Positions 46,761 through 58,079 of a stretch of 64,000 nt of DNA are shown piece by piece. Positions within the stretch are counted from its first letter, which is position 1; the number at the start of each line of letters is the position of its first letter. The stretch is taken from NCBI RefSeq assembly GCF_027595985.1, contig NC_073307.1:121871678-121935677 (forward strand), given 5' to 3'. A program made the position numbers and the translations under genes. The notes below the pieces were generated by a model, which saw nothing but the letters and a program-made list of their open reading frames with translations, did no database searches and was not told the origin of the DNA. This DNA is from Sorex araneus (Eukaryota; Chordata; Mammalia; Eulipotyphla; Soricidae).

Positions 46761-47934
46761 TGAGCAGCTTTGTCCATTATCTTTTCAAACTTAAAAGAAT
46801 ATTAGCTTGGTGATGCATCTAATTTATGGCACATCTTGGCAAATCCCTATGAACCCACATTTTCTCCAGCGATCTGATGTCCCTTGGCACATATGTTGAT
46901 TTGCATCAAGCATCAGGAGTGAATTTTAGAATGTCATAGCTGACAGGAAGTTCAGAGACATAAGAGATAAATTTGTTATGTTATGATAAAGGAATCCGAG
47001 TTATCTAATTTCCCTTGGGTCAGACAAAGAGTTGCTGGTAGTTTCTAGATCAAAATCCAGGTGGGGACAGGGGGATTAAAAAAAAAATCCAGGTCTTCTA
47101 TTTCTCACTCATAAATGCTAGCACCACTAGTCTTGACCTAGATATTGAGGTGAAGTGTCAATCAGAGCCAACAAAGAGGTGTATGAACCCCCCTTCAGAT
47201 CATCCTTAGTTACATGTTCACAAAGCAATTGTGTGAATGATGGCAATTTCCACAATTAAGAGAGTTGGGGGAATTTTAGAAAGGCCAAGCACAACCTCCT
47301 CATGTAAAATACAGACTCTTGGCCTATGTTCTCATCCAAAATGTGTCTATTGAGCCGGAAGGGAAAGCCTCTAGTAAAAAGTGCTCACAATTCTGGGGTG
47401 AGTCCATGAATAAGTTTAGTCACTGATGCTGTGGGCTCAGATCACAGCGCCAGCGAGTCTACAGTCAGGGACCCCATCACTGCAACAGATTATGCAATCT
47501 CTGGCCCACAATTAAGTGTGTGTAAGCACTAAAACTCAAGATGTCAGAGTACGGCGGCCAGGAGTTCCCTTCCCCAGAGCTTATGTATGAGTACCACAAC
47601 TAAATTAGTGTGATTCCCAGAGAACACATAGAAAAGCACTGCAACAGAAATACATGAGCCCACCCCTAGTGTGCATTTCAGTCAAATGTGCAAGTACCAC
47701 AACCAAATATGATCCCCATAGGCATCACAGTCAAGCATGTATGTATGACCTCTGGTCATCACAAGAGCAGTAAAGGCAGGAGGAGGTGAAGGGGGAAGGT
47801 TTGCTATTGTAGGAATGGGGAAATGGTGAGTGCTCTCGAATGTTCAACTCAGAGGGCACTTTAAGTCTTCTAGAATAGCTTCTTTCTAACTTTTGTGTGT
47901 TTGTAAAAGCTTGATAGTTTTTCTGTTTTGCTTT
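46761..47934. other. Intergenic, mostly unique-looking
   Basis: No gene was seen. Two related stretches, GAGTACCACAACTAAATTAG (near 47590) and AAGTACCACAACCAAATATG (near 47692), suggest an old local duplication or an unrecognised repeat. Confidence 0.45.
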
Positions 47935-48110
47935 GTTTTAACTTGATTTTTGGGTCACACACAGTGGCATTCATCACTTCCTCCTGGATCTGCCCTCAAA
48001 GATCATTTCTGATAGGCTGGGGCTGGAGAGGACCATATGTGATGAAAGGGACTGAACTTAGATCAGTGCATGCAAGCCAAATGCCGTGCCCACTGTATGT
48101 CTCTCCAGCT
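47935..48110 (-). mobile_element. Shrew A-tailed SINE, diverged
   Basis: TTTTTGGGTCACACACAGTG, CTTCCTCCTGGATCTGCCCT, GAGAGGACCATATGTGATG and CACTGTATGTCTCTCCAGCT. Confidence 0.82.
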
Positions 48111-48129
48111 TGGTCATTCTTTATTCTGT

Positions 48130-48262
48130 AGGTATCTGGCAAGCTACCCGTGGTATATTCAGTATGCCAAAAATAGTAACAACAAGTCTCACAATGAAGA
48201 TGTTACTGGTGCCCGCTCGAGCAAATCGATGGATAACGGGATGACAGTGCTACAGTGCTACA
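48130..48262 (+). mobile_element. Long shrew SINE (non-A-tailed form), 5'-truncated
   Basis: Starts in the second body unit (TCTGGCAAGCTACCCGTGGT) and runs through AGTATGCCAAAAATAGTAAC to GATGACAGTGCTACAGTGCT AC. Confidence 0.93.
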
Positions 48263-48776
48263 TCATTAAATGGAGTATAAATACATAAAGCTCAAAAAAG
48301 AGGAGCTTAAAATGCTTGAAATAAATAGGTGATCTCATAGTCCCACTCACATAGCCTCTCCCTGAATCCCTAAAGTGAAGCTTCTAAAATACTTCTTTAA
48401 AAAAATAGAATAAAATACTTCTCCAGCACAAAATATTAAAGTCACAAATGAAAGTGGCCTACCACATTCATTTTCTAGCTACAGAAATTCTGTTCCAAAG
48501 AAGAAATTTGACTTACTCAAGGGAAATGCATTGTATATGTTGAGATATTTCTGGGATCAGAAAAATCTCAGTCTGAATCTTATATTTCAGAATTTTAAAG
48601 AAATATTTTCTGGATAGAACCCAGGAATGTATTTTTTATTGTGAAAGGCTTAAGCATAAGGATGTATTTAGGGGAAAATGTAAAAGTTTCTTCCCAAGAT
48701 CCTATATTCCTATTTTCACAGTTAATAACTGATATTATTTTGGTTTAAAACAATTTGGTTTATATTTTGACTTTTA

Positions 48777-48795
48777 TTTATTTATTTATTTATTT
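48777..48795. repeat. (TTTA)n at a SINE tail
   Basis: TATTTATTTATTTATTTATT forms the tail of the following reversed SINE. Confidence 0.85.
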
Positions 48796-48962
48796 TAGCT
48801 TTGGGGTCACACCTGGTGGTGTTCGGGGCTTATTCCTGGATCTGTGGTCTAGGATCACTCCTGACAAGGCTCGGTGGACCATATGGGGTGTCCAGGATTG
48901 AACACAGGTCAGCTGTGTTGCAAGGCAAGTGTCCTATCCACTGTACTAGCTTCCTGGCCTGG
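48796..48962 (-). mobile_element. Shrew A-tailed SINE
   Basis: GGGGTCACACCTGGTGGTGT, GGATCACTCCTGACAAGGCT, GTGGACCATATGGGGTG and GATTGAACACAGGTCAGC. Confidence 0.92.
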
Positions 48963-48984
48963 ATTTTGAATGTCTAAAAATTAG

Positions 48985-49180
48985 TTTATGTAGAGGCCGC
49001 ACACAGCAGAAGTCTGGGGCTACTCCCAGCTAAGCTGACTCACGTGTCCTGTGCCACTCCAGCTGGCTGCACTCAGGAGTCACCTGACTATAGCGGGCAG
49101 AGTGTGGGGTCATGTGGTGCTGGCGATCAGGCTTAGGGCCTTGCACGTGGAAGGCATGTCTCTGCCACCTGGGTCCTCAC
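48985..49180 (-). mobile_element. Possible decayed shrew SINE
   Basis: GGCCGCACACAGCAGAAGTC, GCTGCACTCAGGAGTCACCT and GTGGTGCTGGCGATCAGGCT, then CTTGCACGTGGAAGGCATG. It has an irregular insertion. Confidence 0.5.
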
Positions 49181-49396
49181 CCCCCACACACACACCACCA
49201 CTACCACCAGGTCAAAAGTTTTGACGTTTAATGAGCTTTTAGCCCATTCAAATTTAATGTGAACAGAGATGTTTTTGGACTTGCTCCTTGAAGCTTTTGT
49301 TTGATATATTTTACATATTCCTTTTTTTCCCCTTATATTCAATAGTTTTATTTGTGATTATGACAGCTCCTCTACCAGGTTAGGTCTTTATTTTCT

Positions 49397-49560
49397 TTTT
49401 GCTTTTTTGTTGTTGTTTTTGAGACACATCTGACTGTTGAGTGTGCTCAGAACGCACTCCTGGCAGGGCTCAGGGGGCCACGTAGGGTGCTGGGGATTGA
49501 ATCAGGGTGGGTTGTGTGCAATGCGAGTGCCCTTCCTGCTGTACTGCTGCTCTAGCTCCT
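49397..49560 (-). mobile_element. Shrew A-tailed SINE, diverged
   Basis: GTGCTCAGAACGCACTCCTG, GGGCTCAGGGGGCCACGTAG and GGGGATTGAATCAGGGTGGG, then TGCTGCTCTAGCTCC. Confidence 0.85.
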
Positions 49561-49724
49561 CCTTTTTATTTTCTTTTTATTTTGTTTTTGGGTCACATGT
49601 GTCATACTTAGAACTTATTCCTGGCTCTGTGCTCAGGAATCACTCCTGGCAGGACTTTCTGGACCAGATGAGATGCCAGGGATCAAACCAGGTTGGTCAT
49701 ATCCAAGGCAAGTACCCTAACCAT

Positions 49725-49728
<4 letters not shown>
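49561..49728 (-). mobile_element. Shrew A-tailed SINE, diverged
   Basis: GTTTTTGGGTCACATGTGTC, CAGGAATCACTCCTGGCAGG and GGGATCAAACCAGGTTGGTC. It adjoins the previous copy and ends at a (CT)n run. Confidence 0.85.

Positions 49729-49796
<68 letters not shown>
49729..49796. repeat. (CT)n microsatellite
   Basis: About 34 CT units at the head end of a reversed SINE. Confidence 0.97.
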
Positions 49797-49799
<3 letters not shown>

Positions 49800-50227
49800 C
49801 TAGGTTAGGTCTTTTTAAATAGCTTTTGTTGTGTCGTGTTTTTCTCTTGTAATTTAGAAGTGATTTTCTTGCTTCCAGGCAAAAACTTATTTAATCATAG
49901 TTATTTTAAGCTGATATTTATGTTTCATTGGCAATCATATTATTTCTCCATTAGATGAGACATTTGGATCTCTGCCTACTTTCCCCACTGTCACCTCACT
50001 CTCGTCTTACAATCACACATCAGCCAACCCCTCCATCTGTTGATCAACTCCATTTTCAGTTCCAGATTATAATTGGTTTTGTTTCTTGGGCATCAGTGGT
50101 CATTTACACATGGTTATACATGTTACTGCCTCTCTATTCAACCACTATATCCTGTCTCTTTCACACATTTTGTTTCTTACACTCTTTAAATTTCTGTGAT
50201 AGGATACATTGTTATTAGTACTAGTAT

Positions 50228-50378
50228 TTTTTGTGGGGGAGCATTCCCAGCAGGACTCAGGGCTTACTCCTGGCTCTGTGCTTAGGGATCGCTCTGCCAG
50301 TACTCACAGGACCGTACACAATGCTGGTGATCCAACCCTGCAGCTGCATGCAACGCGCTTTATTATCTTTCTAGCCTT
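50228..50378 (-). mobile_element. Shrew A-tailed SINE, diverged
   Basis: CCCAGCAGGACTCAGGGCTT, AGGGATCGCTCTGCCAGTAC and GGTGATCCAACCCTGCAGCT. Confidence 0.82.
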
Positions 50379-50454
50379 GTGACATATTTTTGATGAGTTC
50401 ATTGAGAGACCCTGTTGTCAAGTTACTGAATCCTCACACACTTGAAAAGGAGAC

Positions 50455-50900
50455 TCTATTCATTTCCTAGAACTACTATAACAAATACTGTACGTTCAGG
50501 GACTTAAGCAATAGAAATCGATTTCATCACCATTCTGGATGCTGGATGCCTGCAACCAAGGTGTAAATGGGCTGGCTTCTGAGGCTTCTCTCCTTAGCTT
50601 GCAGACAATCATATTTTCACATGATCTTCCCTGGGGTTTAACTCTGTCCTAATCTCATCTTCTTTGGGAGACAGGGTTGGATTTTGGAATCACATCCAGC
50701 AGTGCTCAGGGACTAACTGTGCCTCTGTGCTCAGTGGTTAATTCTGGCAGTGCTCAGGTAATCACATGCAATGCTGGGATGGAATCACAATTAGCTATTT
50801 GCAAGGCAAATGTCTTAACCCCTCTACTATCCCTACAGCCTTAGTCTCCTTCTCTTATAAGGACACTGGGCATACTGGATCTGGGCCTGCTTCAATCCCT
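50455..50900 (-). mobile_element. MLT1/MST-type MaLR LTR fossil split by a SINE
   Basis: TTCATTTCCTAGAACTACTA TAACAAATACTG, AACCAAGGTGTAAATGGGCT GGC and (after the SINE) CTTCTCTTATAAGGACACTG GGCATACTGGAT match in order the reversed LTR. The SINE occupies 50672-50842. Confidence 0.8.
50672..50842 (-). mobile_element. Shrew A-tailed SINE inside the MaLR LTR
   Basis: CACATCCAGCAGTGCTCAGG, CTCTGTGCTCAGTGGTTAAT and GGGATGGAATCACAATTAGC. It separates the two halves of the LTR and so is younger. Confidence 0.85.
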
Positions 50901-51071
50901 TTGGGAATGCAAGGAAGTAGAGATAATATCATGCAGGTAGGGGATGCAGAGCAAAGTTGGTGCTCACTTAATACTAGCTGAACACTGACTCAATAGTGAG
51001 CAAATTCTAATATCTGGACAAGAACTTACTATCCCTGCCTTGTTGTTTCCCTAATCAAAAATATAAATAAG

Positions 51072-51255
51072 GACCTACAGAGACAGTACAGGAAATATGG
51101 TGCTTGCATTGCACACGGCAGATGCTGGTTTATTCTCTGGCACCACACAGGGCTTCCAGAGCCTTCCCAGAAGTGATCTCTGAATGGGGAGCCAGAAGTA
51201 AGTTTTGAGCATAGCCAGTTGTGGTCCCAAAACAAAAATCAAAACAAAACAAATT
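51072..51255 (+). mobile_element. Shrew A-tailed SINE, diverged
   Basis: GGACCTACAGAGACAGTACA, GGTGCTTGCATTGCACACGG and ATTCTCTGGCACCACACAGG, ending GTTGTGGTCCC and (AAAAC)n. Confidence 0.85.
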
Positions 51256-51369
51256 TACATGTAAATAAGCCAGTAAAAACATAGGATAAGAGGACCAGGC
51301 AAGACAGTGGGGAAAAAACAAAGGTAGTCTAAAAACATTTGCCTTTCTACCCCAAATCAAAAGAGACAT

Positions 51370-51530
51370 TCTGTTCAATGCTCACAATAACTTTCACAAA
51401 AATGTACTTTTATGCCCACTGTATGAATAATAAATACAATAGATACCGTCTCTGAAGGCTCAGTAACTCCTCCAACGGCCACACAGTTGGGTCTAGAGTG
51501 AGTGAATGACAACAGCAGGGTTGAAATCTA
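51370..51530 (+). repeat. MIR-like fossil
   Basis: TGCTCACAATAACTTTCACA, GGCTCAGTAACTCCTCCAAC GGCCACACAG and CAGCAGGGTTGAAATC follow the MIR order. Confidence 0.6.
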
Positions 51531-51559
51531 CTGTTTCCTTCCCTTTACTTCCCTAGAGT

Positions 51560-51705
51560 CATTAACACAGCCAACCCTAGTTTAACCCCTGACACTGTTT
51601 ATGGTCCCCTAACACTGCCAGAAGCAACCCCCTGAGCATGCATCCAGGAGTATACTCTGAACACTGCTGAGTGAACAAACGGCAACAAAGAAAGAAAAAC
51701 ATTGG
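51560..51705 (+). mobile_element. Shrew A-tailed SINE, partial
   Basis: AGTTTAACCCCTGACACTGT, CACTGCCAGAAGCAACCCCC and GCATCCAGGAGTATACTCTG. Decayed head and tail. Confidence 0.65.
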
Positions 51706-53164
51706 AAACACAAGTCCTTACAGTGACCCCCAATGGTGTTAACCCATGACTGGTTCGCAGATTCGTTTCACCATGGATGCTTCATGAAATATTTTTGAGC
51801 AACATAAATACTCTGTACACATTTATGTCCATATAGATGATATATAACGTATCATACATATACAAATTGCAAGTGATGTGACTGTATTGATGTCATGAAA
51901 CCTAACCACACCCTAAAAAGATAAAAAATAAATAGGATACAAGTTCTCAATCTTTTTTCTTATAGTCAGTATTGTTTTTCACATGCTGCCCTAGGCACAG
52001 CACTCTTCCTTTGTGGAACCTTGAACCCAGACCAGCCACACAGATCAAGAACGTACTGCCCAGGGCTGTGAGCCTCGTCTTCCATCTGCTCATCCACGCC
52101 ACTCTGCAGAGGAACATAATTGGTTCATAATGTATTCAATGTCAGCCACATCCTCGGATTAACTAGGGCTTTTCACTATTTCTATGCACCAGTGGTCTGA
52201 CATTTGTCATTGGCTCTTATTTCAAAGGAAGAATTAATTTTAAACTGCCATTCAAAGGTTGCTCCTGGCTGTGTGTCCCATTTGTGAAAGAGAAATGGGA
52301 AAAGCAAAACTTGCATGTGTCAAGATGGTTCTTTTGCCCACAAGATGAAAATAAATATTGTTCTTCACTGAAATGATGTGAGACCTGGGTGAAACAAATA
52401 TTTGATATATTTTCATTATTCACATTTTTTTTCAAAGAAAATCTCCTTGGTTTTATGGTCATTCACTACTTGCTGATGCTAGTGAAAACAGTGTTCCTTT
52501 CATAATGCTTTTTTGCTTAAAGGTGTTCTTGTGTGTTTGAATCTTGAGTGTGACCTTTATCCTTATTCCGCCCTGTTATCTATCTTCCACTCTCTCAAAC
52601 AATGGGAGGAAATGCATGCCATTATGCCCTTTTAATTTTTTATGTCTCCATCTCCTTTGTCTGTGTACATGAGTTACTGGTCTTTTAAATTTGGAGCCTA
52701 CTTCTTTGTTAACATATTAGCATTTTGTTTCTCTTACACATTCCGTATACCTTTTTGAATGATGAAGTCAAATGACTTGAGATTATATTATCACGCAGCC
52801 AGTAAATGGCAGAATTGGATGAACCAGTTTCTTTGTCCCAGAGTTTTGAGAAAAATTTTAACTGATCCAGTTGTCATTATGTAGTTGGAACAAAGGGCCT
52901 ATAGGTATAGTTGGGACAAAGGGCTGTTCTAAGTACCCCCCACCCCCAGCCAAAGTCCCTACTAAACTCCCATCTTCCAGAGAGAATATCAGGTTGTTAT
53001 CAGTAGTCCATAGGATCCAATATGGCAGCTCCCCCTGTATTTGTAATTCAGTTTCTAGGAGAAGCCCAAAGCTTCACAGGCCCCTGGGTCACAAATTGTC
53101 AAATGCCAATCAGGCTCATAGAGGTTCAAAGGTGGCTCAAAACGATCATATTCTTAGGCAGGCA
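51706..53164. other. Intergenic, no feature recognised
   Basis: AT-rich, unique-looking sequence. The short open frames show no family motif and no splice context. Confidence 0.5.
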
Positions 53165-53285
53165 TATGACTTAAAGGGCCAGAGAACATGCTTTGCATGC
53201 TGGAGACCAGGTACTGTGTGGGTCCCTCAACACCTCTTGGAGGGGTCCCACACTTCTGAGCATGGCTAAGCATGAATCTCCAATA
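53165..53285 (+). mobile_element. Shrew A-tailed SINE, partial and decayed
   Basis: AAAGGGCCAGAGAACATGCT TTGCATG and CTGAGCATGGCTAAGC only. Confidence 0.45.
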
Positions 53286-53297
53286 GGACCTTGTTCT

Positions 53298-53545
53298 TAG
53301 GAGATATAGCACAGCGGGTAGAGCGTTTCCCTTGCATGTGACTGACCCGGGTTTGAATCCTCCACCCCTCTTGGATAGCCTGGCAAGCTACCAAGAGTAT
53401 GTCACCCACATGGCAGAGCCTGGCAAGCTACCCATGGCATATTTGATATGCCAAAAACAGTAACAACAAATTTCACAATGGAGATGTTATTGGTGCCCAC
53501 TCAAGCAAATCAATGAGCAATGGGATGACAGTGATACAGAGGCAG
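53298..53545 (+). mobile_element. Long shrew SINE (non-A-tailed form)
   Basis: Head AGGAGATATAGCACAGCGGG, B-box CCGGGTTTGAATCCTCCACC, both body units, TTTGATATGCCAAAAACAGT and AGCAATGGGATGACAGTGAT AC. Confidence 0.94.
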
Positions 53546-54124
53546 TGACAGTGATTTCCATGGGTTGAGCAGTCTACCACCTCTCATTCATACCTATGCC
53601 AAATATTGCCCACTGCCTTACATCCAGGCCCTTTTTGTTCCTGGTTCATATGTCCTGCCCAGTGTGCGTGGAAACATCCAACACAGTTTTCCCCACCTCC
53701 TTCCTTCTCTCAGTCATTTTTAGGAACAGATTGAATAATGTTCCTTCTCAACTTGAAGCAACTTTTGTGTGCCATACTCATAATCAGACCAATATATTGA
53801 TGGACATTCAGGTTTCTTCATTTTAGCCCAAATTAACTTTCTGAATTCCCTCCCCCACTTTATTTTATCCTATCACCACACCTCTTCAGTCTAATCAGAG
53901 TTCTCCCAAAATAGCCAGCACTTTCATGCCTCTCGGCTGTGCTCACCCTCTATCCTCTGCCCACATGGTCCTCTGCTTCCTTTTCCTGTACCTTGGGGTG
54001 GAATCTTCCTTTTCCTTCCATAAGCAGCTCGCATAAGTTCAGGCCTTCTCACCCAGTCATTCCAGGTAGAATGTACGACTCTCTGCACAGGGATCCCAAC
54101 AACCATCACTCACCGAAAAGGACT
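53546..54124. other. Intergenic, no feature recognised
   Basis: Unique-looking, C/T-rich on the plus strand. Confidence 0.5.
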
Positions 54125-54149
54125 TAAGTTATTAGCATAACTTACAACA

Positions 54150-54179
54150 CTTTCTCTCTCTCTCTTTCTCTCTCTCTCT

Positions 54180-54213
<34 letters not shown>
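54150..54213. repeat. (CT)n then (CA)n microsatellite
   Basis: CTCTCTCTTTCTC run followed by about 15 CA units. Confidence 0.95.
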
Positions 54214-54219
<6 letters not shown>

Positions 54220-54671
54220 TTTGGGCATTATGGTTTGCTAATACAGATACTGAGAAGTTATCGTGTTTGTTCCTTTACCTACTTTCAGCATGCAGTTCTT
54301 ATACAGAGTGATCATTTCCATCTATCTTTGTCATAGTAGTCCCTTCTCTATCTCAACTGCCTTCTCTCCCAGCACTTGAAGCAGGATTCCAACAGTGGAC
54401 CTCTCCTCCGGGCCCATGTTTCTACTGGCCTTGGGTATTAGTCTCATATTATGTTTCTTATATATCTACCACAAATGAATGCAGTCATTCTATGTGTATC
54501 CCTTTCCTTCTGACTCATTTCACTTAGCATGATAATCTCTATGTCCATCCATTTATAAGCAAATTTCATGACTTCACTTTTTTCCTAATAGCTGCATAGT
54601 ATTCCATTGTGTAGATGTACCATAGTTTCTTCAACCAGTCATCTGTTCTTGGGCACTTGGGTTGTTCCCAG

Positions 54672-54873
54672 GGTTAAATTCCTCCATCCCTCTCAGAGAG
54701 CCCGGCAAGCTACTGAGAGTATCCCGCCCTCACAGCAGAGCCTGGCAAGCTACCCATGGCGTATTCAATATGCCAAAAACAGTAACAACAAGTCTCACAA
54801 TGGAGACATTACTAGTGCCCACTTGAGCAACTTGATGAACAACTGGAAGACAGTGTGACAGTGCTACAGTGCT
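54672..54873 (+). mobile_element. Long shrew SINE, 5'-truncated, inside L1
   Basis: Starts inside the B-box (GGGTTAAATTCCTCCATCCC) and carries both body units, TTCAATATGCCAAAAACAGT and CAGTGTGACAGTGCTACAGT. L1 resumes at GCTGCAATTAACATAGACAT. About 20 bases of expected L1 sequence are missing at the junction and no duplication is seen. Confidence 0.92.
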
Positions 54874-56225
54874 GCAATTAACATAGACATGCAGATAACA
54901 TTTCTGCTGTGTGTTTTTGGGCTCCTGGAGTATGTTCCAAGAAGTTGTATTTCTGGGTCATAAGGAAGCTCAATTTCTAGTTTATTGAGGAATGCCCATA
55001 TGGTTTTTTCAAAAAAGGTGGAACAAATTAGCATTCCCACTAACAATGAAGGTGACTGCCTCTCTCCCCGCATCCACACCAGCACTTGCTCTTGCTCTTT
55101 TGCTCTTTTGGATGTGTGCCAGTCTCTGTGGTGTAAGATGATATCTCATTGCTGTTTTGATTTGCATCTCTCTGATATTTAGCAAAGCAGAGTATTTTTC
55201 ATATGTCTTTTGGCCATTTGTGTTTCTTCTTTGAAGAAGTTTCTGTTCATTTCTTCTCCCCATTTTTTGATGGGGTTGGATTTTTTTCTTGTAAAGTTCT
55301 ACCTGTGCCTTATATGTCTTGAGTTTTAACTCCTTATCAGATGGGCATTGGGGAAATAATTGTTTCTGATCTGTGGGCTGTCTTTGTGTCTTGGTCACTG
55401 TTTCTTTTTAGGTGCAGGAGCTTCTTAGCTTAATGTAATCCCATTTGTTTATCTTTGCTTCCACTTGCTTGGTCAGTGGTGTTTCATCTTTGAAGATGCC
55501 TTTAACTTCAATATAATGCAGGGTTCTGCCCACTTTTTCCTTCATGTGCCTTATGGATTCAGGTCTGATATTGAGGTCTTAATTAGTCCATTTGATCTGA
55601 CTTTTGTGCCTGGGATCAGAAAGGTCTGAGTTCATTTGTTTGCATGTAGCTTCCGTTTTCCCAGCACTACTTGCTGAGAAGAGTTTCCTTGCTCTGTTTC
55701 ATATCTCTTGCTCCTTTATCAAAGATTAAGTGATCATATATTTGAGGGTCAGTGTCAAGATATTCAACTCTGTTCCATTGAGCTGTGGTTCTGTCTTGAT
55801 TCCAATACCATGCTGTTTTAATTACTACTGCTTTGTAGTACAGTTTGAAGTTGGGGGAGGTGATTCCTCCCAAGGATTGTTTTAGCTATTCATGGGGGGG
55901 TTATTGTTCCATATGAATTTCAGAAGTGTTTAATCTACTTATTTGAAAAATATCATGGGTATCTTAATAACGACTGCATTGAATCTGTATAATGCTTTGG
56001 GGAGTTTTGCCATTTTGACAATGTTAATCGTCCCAAACCATGAGTAGCAGATGTGTTCCCATTTTCTCATGTGTTATTTCTTGAAGTAGTGTTTTGCCAT
56101 TTCCTTTCTACTTTATTAAACTGGTTCAGAGTACTTGATTTTCTGAGGCTTGATTGTGAATGGGATTGTTTTTCTTATCTCTCTCTCTCTTCTCTTTCAT
56201 TATTTGTATATAGGAAATACCTCAG

Positions 56226-57540
56226 TTTTCTTTAACCTACTTTTGCTACATCTGAAGTCACAGTCCAGGGGATTTCACTTAATGTGCCACAAATACCCAG
56301 AAGATATAATTTCTATCTCATAGAGTACACATGCTATTATGGTAAATATTTGTCTACTGGAATGTGGGCCAAGTAGGTGGTGAGATACTTTGTGAGTGAG
56401 GAACAATTTCCTGAGATTAGCTTGAATCCAAGAAATACCTCTTGCTCCCCAGAAGATGGGACGAATTTGCCTCATGAGTGTTTGAGGGAATGGGGTCAGA
56501 GTAATGGGGGAGTCTTAGTTGCAGAATGTCACAGTGCTGGAGGAGGGCCAAGCATGTAAATGACAACTGTGGGTGCTTTTATAAATGGGGCCCTTTATAG
56601 ATGCTGAGATAAGGTGCTGATGGTTGTGAGACAGTAATTGTTGACCTGTTTGATGTTTCAAGCCTGTGCATTCCATCTAGCGGTTGTGCCCAAAATGCTA
56701 GAATCTGTAAGTGCTCTAAGAAGATTCAGAGTCTGCAGAGCCAGGAGACCACAGCACTTGACAGTCATGAGATCCTGTCATAGTTTCAATCTCCAAGAAA
56801 GATTGCATTATGTATTCTCTGCTGGAAGTGTGAAGGCAGAAATCACAGGGCAGGCCTCAATAAATACGTTTCCTCTATAGATCATATCCAGTCTAAAAAT
56901 AAAACAGCATCTTCTATTATAGAGACTGGAAAAAATATTGAAAATGAAAATCATGTTCTGGAAGTGATAATGTGTCTTTTAAAGGATATCATGAGAGGCA
57001 CAGCCCAAAGAACTCATCATGTTTATTCAGAGAAGATTTGGTTAAGGGTGGGGGGGAATGAAAACTTATAGCAAATGTTCTGATAATGATGAGCTCTCTC
57101 TTTCATGCTCTCTCTCTCTCACACACACATACACAAGGAGGAATATGTGTGATGTAACAGCATATGTCATAAAAATAAAAACTGCTTCAAGAAAGGGGAA
57201 AACTAGGACTAAGGGGATAAATATTGCACATCAGCTATTATTGTTTAAAAGTGTAGTAAGATCTTCAGGTAACCTGATAACAAAGATTTTTTTTTTTCAC
57301 TTTATGGCAATTCCAGAAAATGAAAGAATTTTTACGGTTCTTTGTAGGAAAGAGTGTCCAATGACTTCCATTGCCTGAGAACTGGGATGTTTAATATCTT
57401 GGCAATCTGTAACCTCTTCATAGTACAGTGAATGGGAAACTGCAATAATAGGATCAGTGGGTTTTAAAAAGAGTAAATTCTCTGTCACAGGGAAACCTTA
57501 TGGAGTTTCTTTGATCTACAGTAGCAATTTTTTAAAAAAT
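56226..57540. other. Intergenic, mostly unique-looking
   Basis: No gene was seen. A short CT/CA low-complexity stretch lies near 57,095-57,135. Confidence 0.5.
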
Positions 57541-58060
57541 TACTTTTAAGTGTATGTACTTTTCATTGTAGTGTTTTGAGTCCTGACAAATGCACAGACT
57601 CACATGACCTTCAACACAACCAAGACAGACACATTCCACCATCTCTCCAAGATTCTTTTATGTCACTGTCATCCCATTGCTCATCAATTTTCAGATTCTT
57701 TTATATCTTCTCTTTATAATTAAACTCCCCCCCACTCTATCCCCTTCCTCCACTACTCTGACTGCACCCCATCCCTAGCCTGTGGCAAATCATGGATCTG
57801 TTCTCTATCTGTAGGGTTTCCGGAATGTCATATAAATAGACTCGCACAGTGCCACTTCTGAATGAGGCTTCTTTCATTTTGCACAGTACATTTGACATTC
57901 ATGCCTATTGTTGCCTTATCAGTGGATTGTTTCTTTGTATCTGTTATTCCATTATATGGATTGCCCTGAAGTCTGCCCATTCACCATTTGAATATATGGG
58001 GGACTTCCCTTTTCCAGTCTGGCGTATAAGGGATTTAGAAGCCGTCCCTCTATCCTAACA
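57541..58060 (-). mobile_element. Ancient L1M 3' fragment
   Basis: On the plus strand: CAACACAACCAAGACAGACA, CTGTGGCAAATCATGGATCT, GTCATATAAATAGACTCGC and ATTCCATTATATGGATTGCC match in order a reversed ancient mammalian L1 3' region. It continues at 59126. Confidence 0.7.
57662..57692 (-). mobile_element. Very short insertion of the long SINE's 3' end
   Basis: GTCACTGTCATCCCATTGCT CATCAATTTTC is the reverse complement of the last 28 or so bases of the non-A-tailed SINE. The perfect 12-bp duplication AGATTCTTTTAT flanks it at 57650-57661 and 57693-57704. Confidence 0.88.
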
Positions 58061-58079
58061 AGTCAGAAGCCAAGTTAAC

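Larger units (their letters stand above)
54125..56225 (-). mobile_element. LINE-1 copy, ORF2 C-terminal part and 3' region
   Basis: On the minus strand 55873-55667 encodes [20 protein letters not shown] then [20 protein letters not shown], the signature C-terminal ORF2p region of L1 (GGI..PDFKLYYKA...AWYW). The frame between 55398 and 55009 continues it. Stops and frameshifts make it dead, and both the 5' ORF1/RT part and the true 3' end are missing. A long SINE at 54672-54873 interrupts it. A (CT)n/(CA)n stretch at 54150-54213 sits where the 3' UTR decays. Confidence 0.9.
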
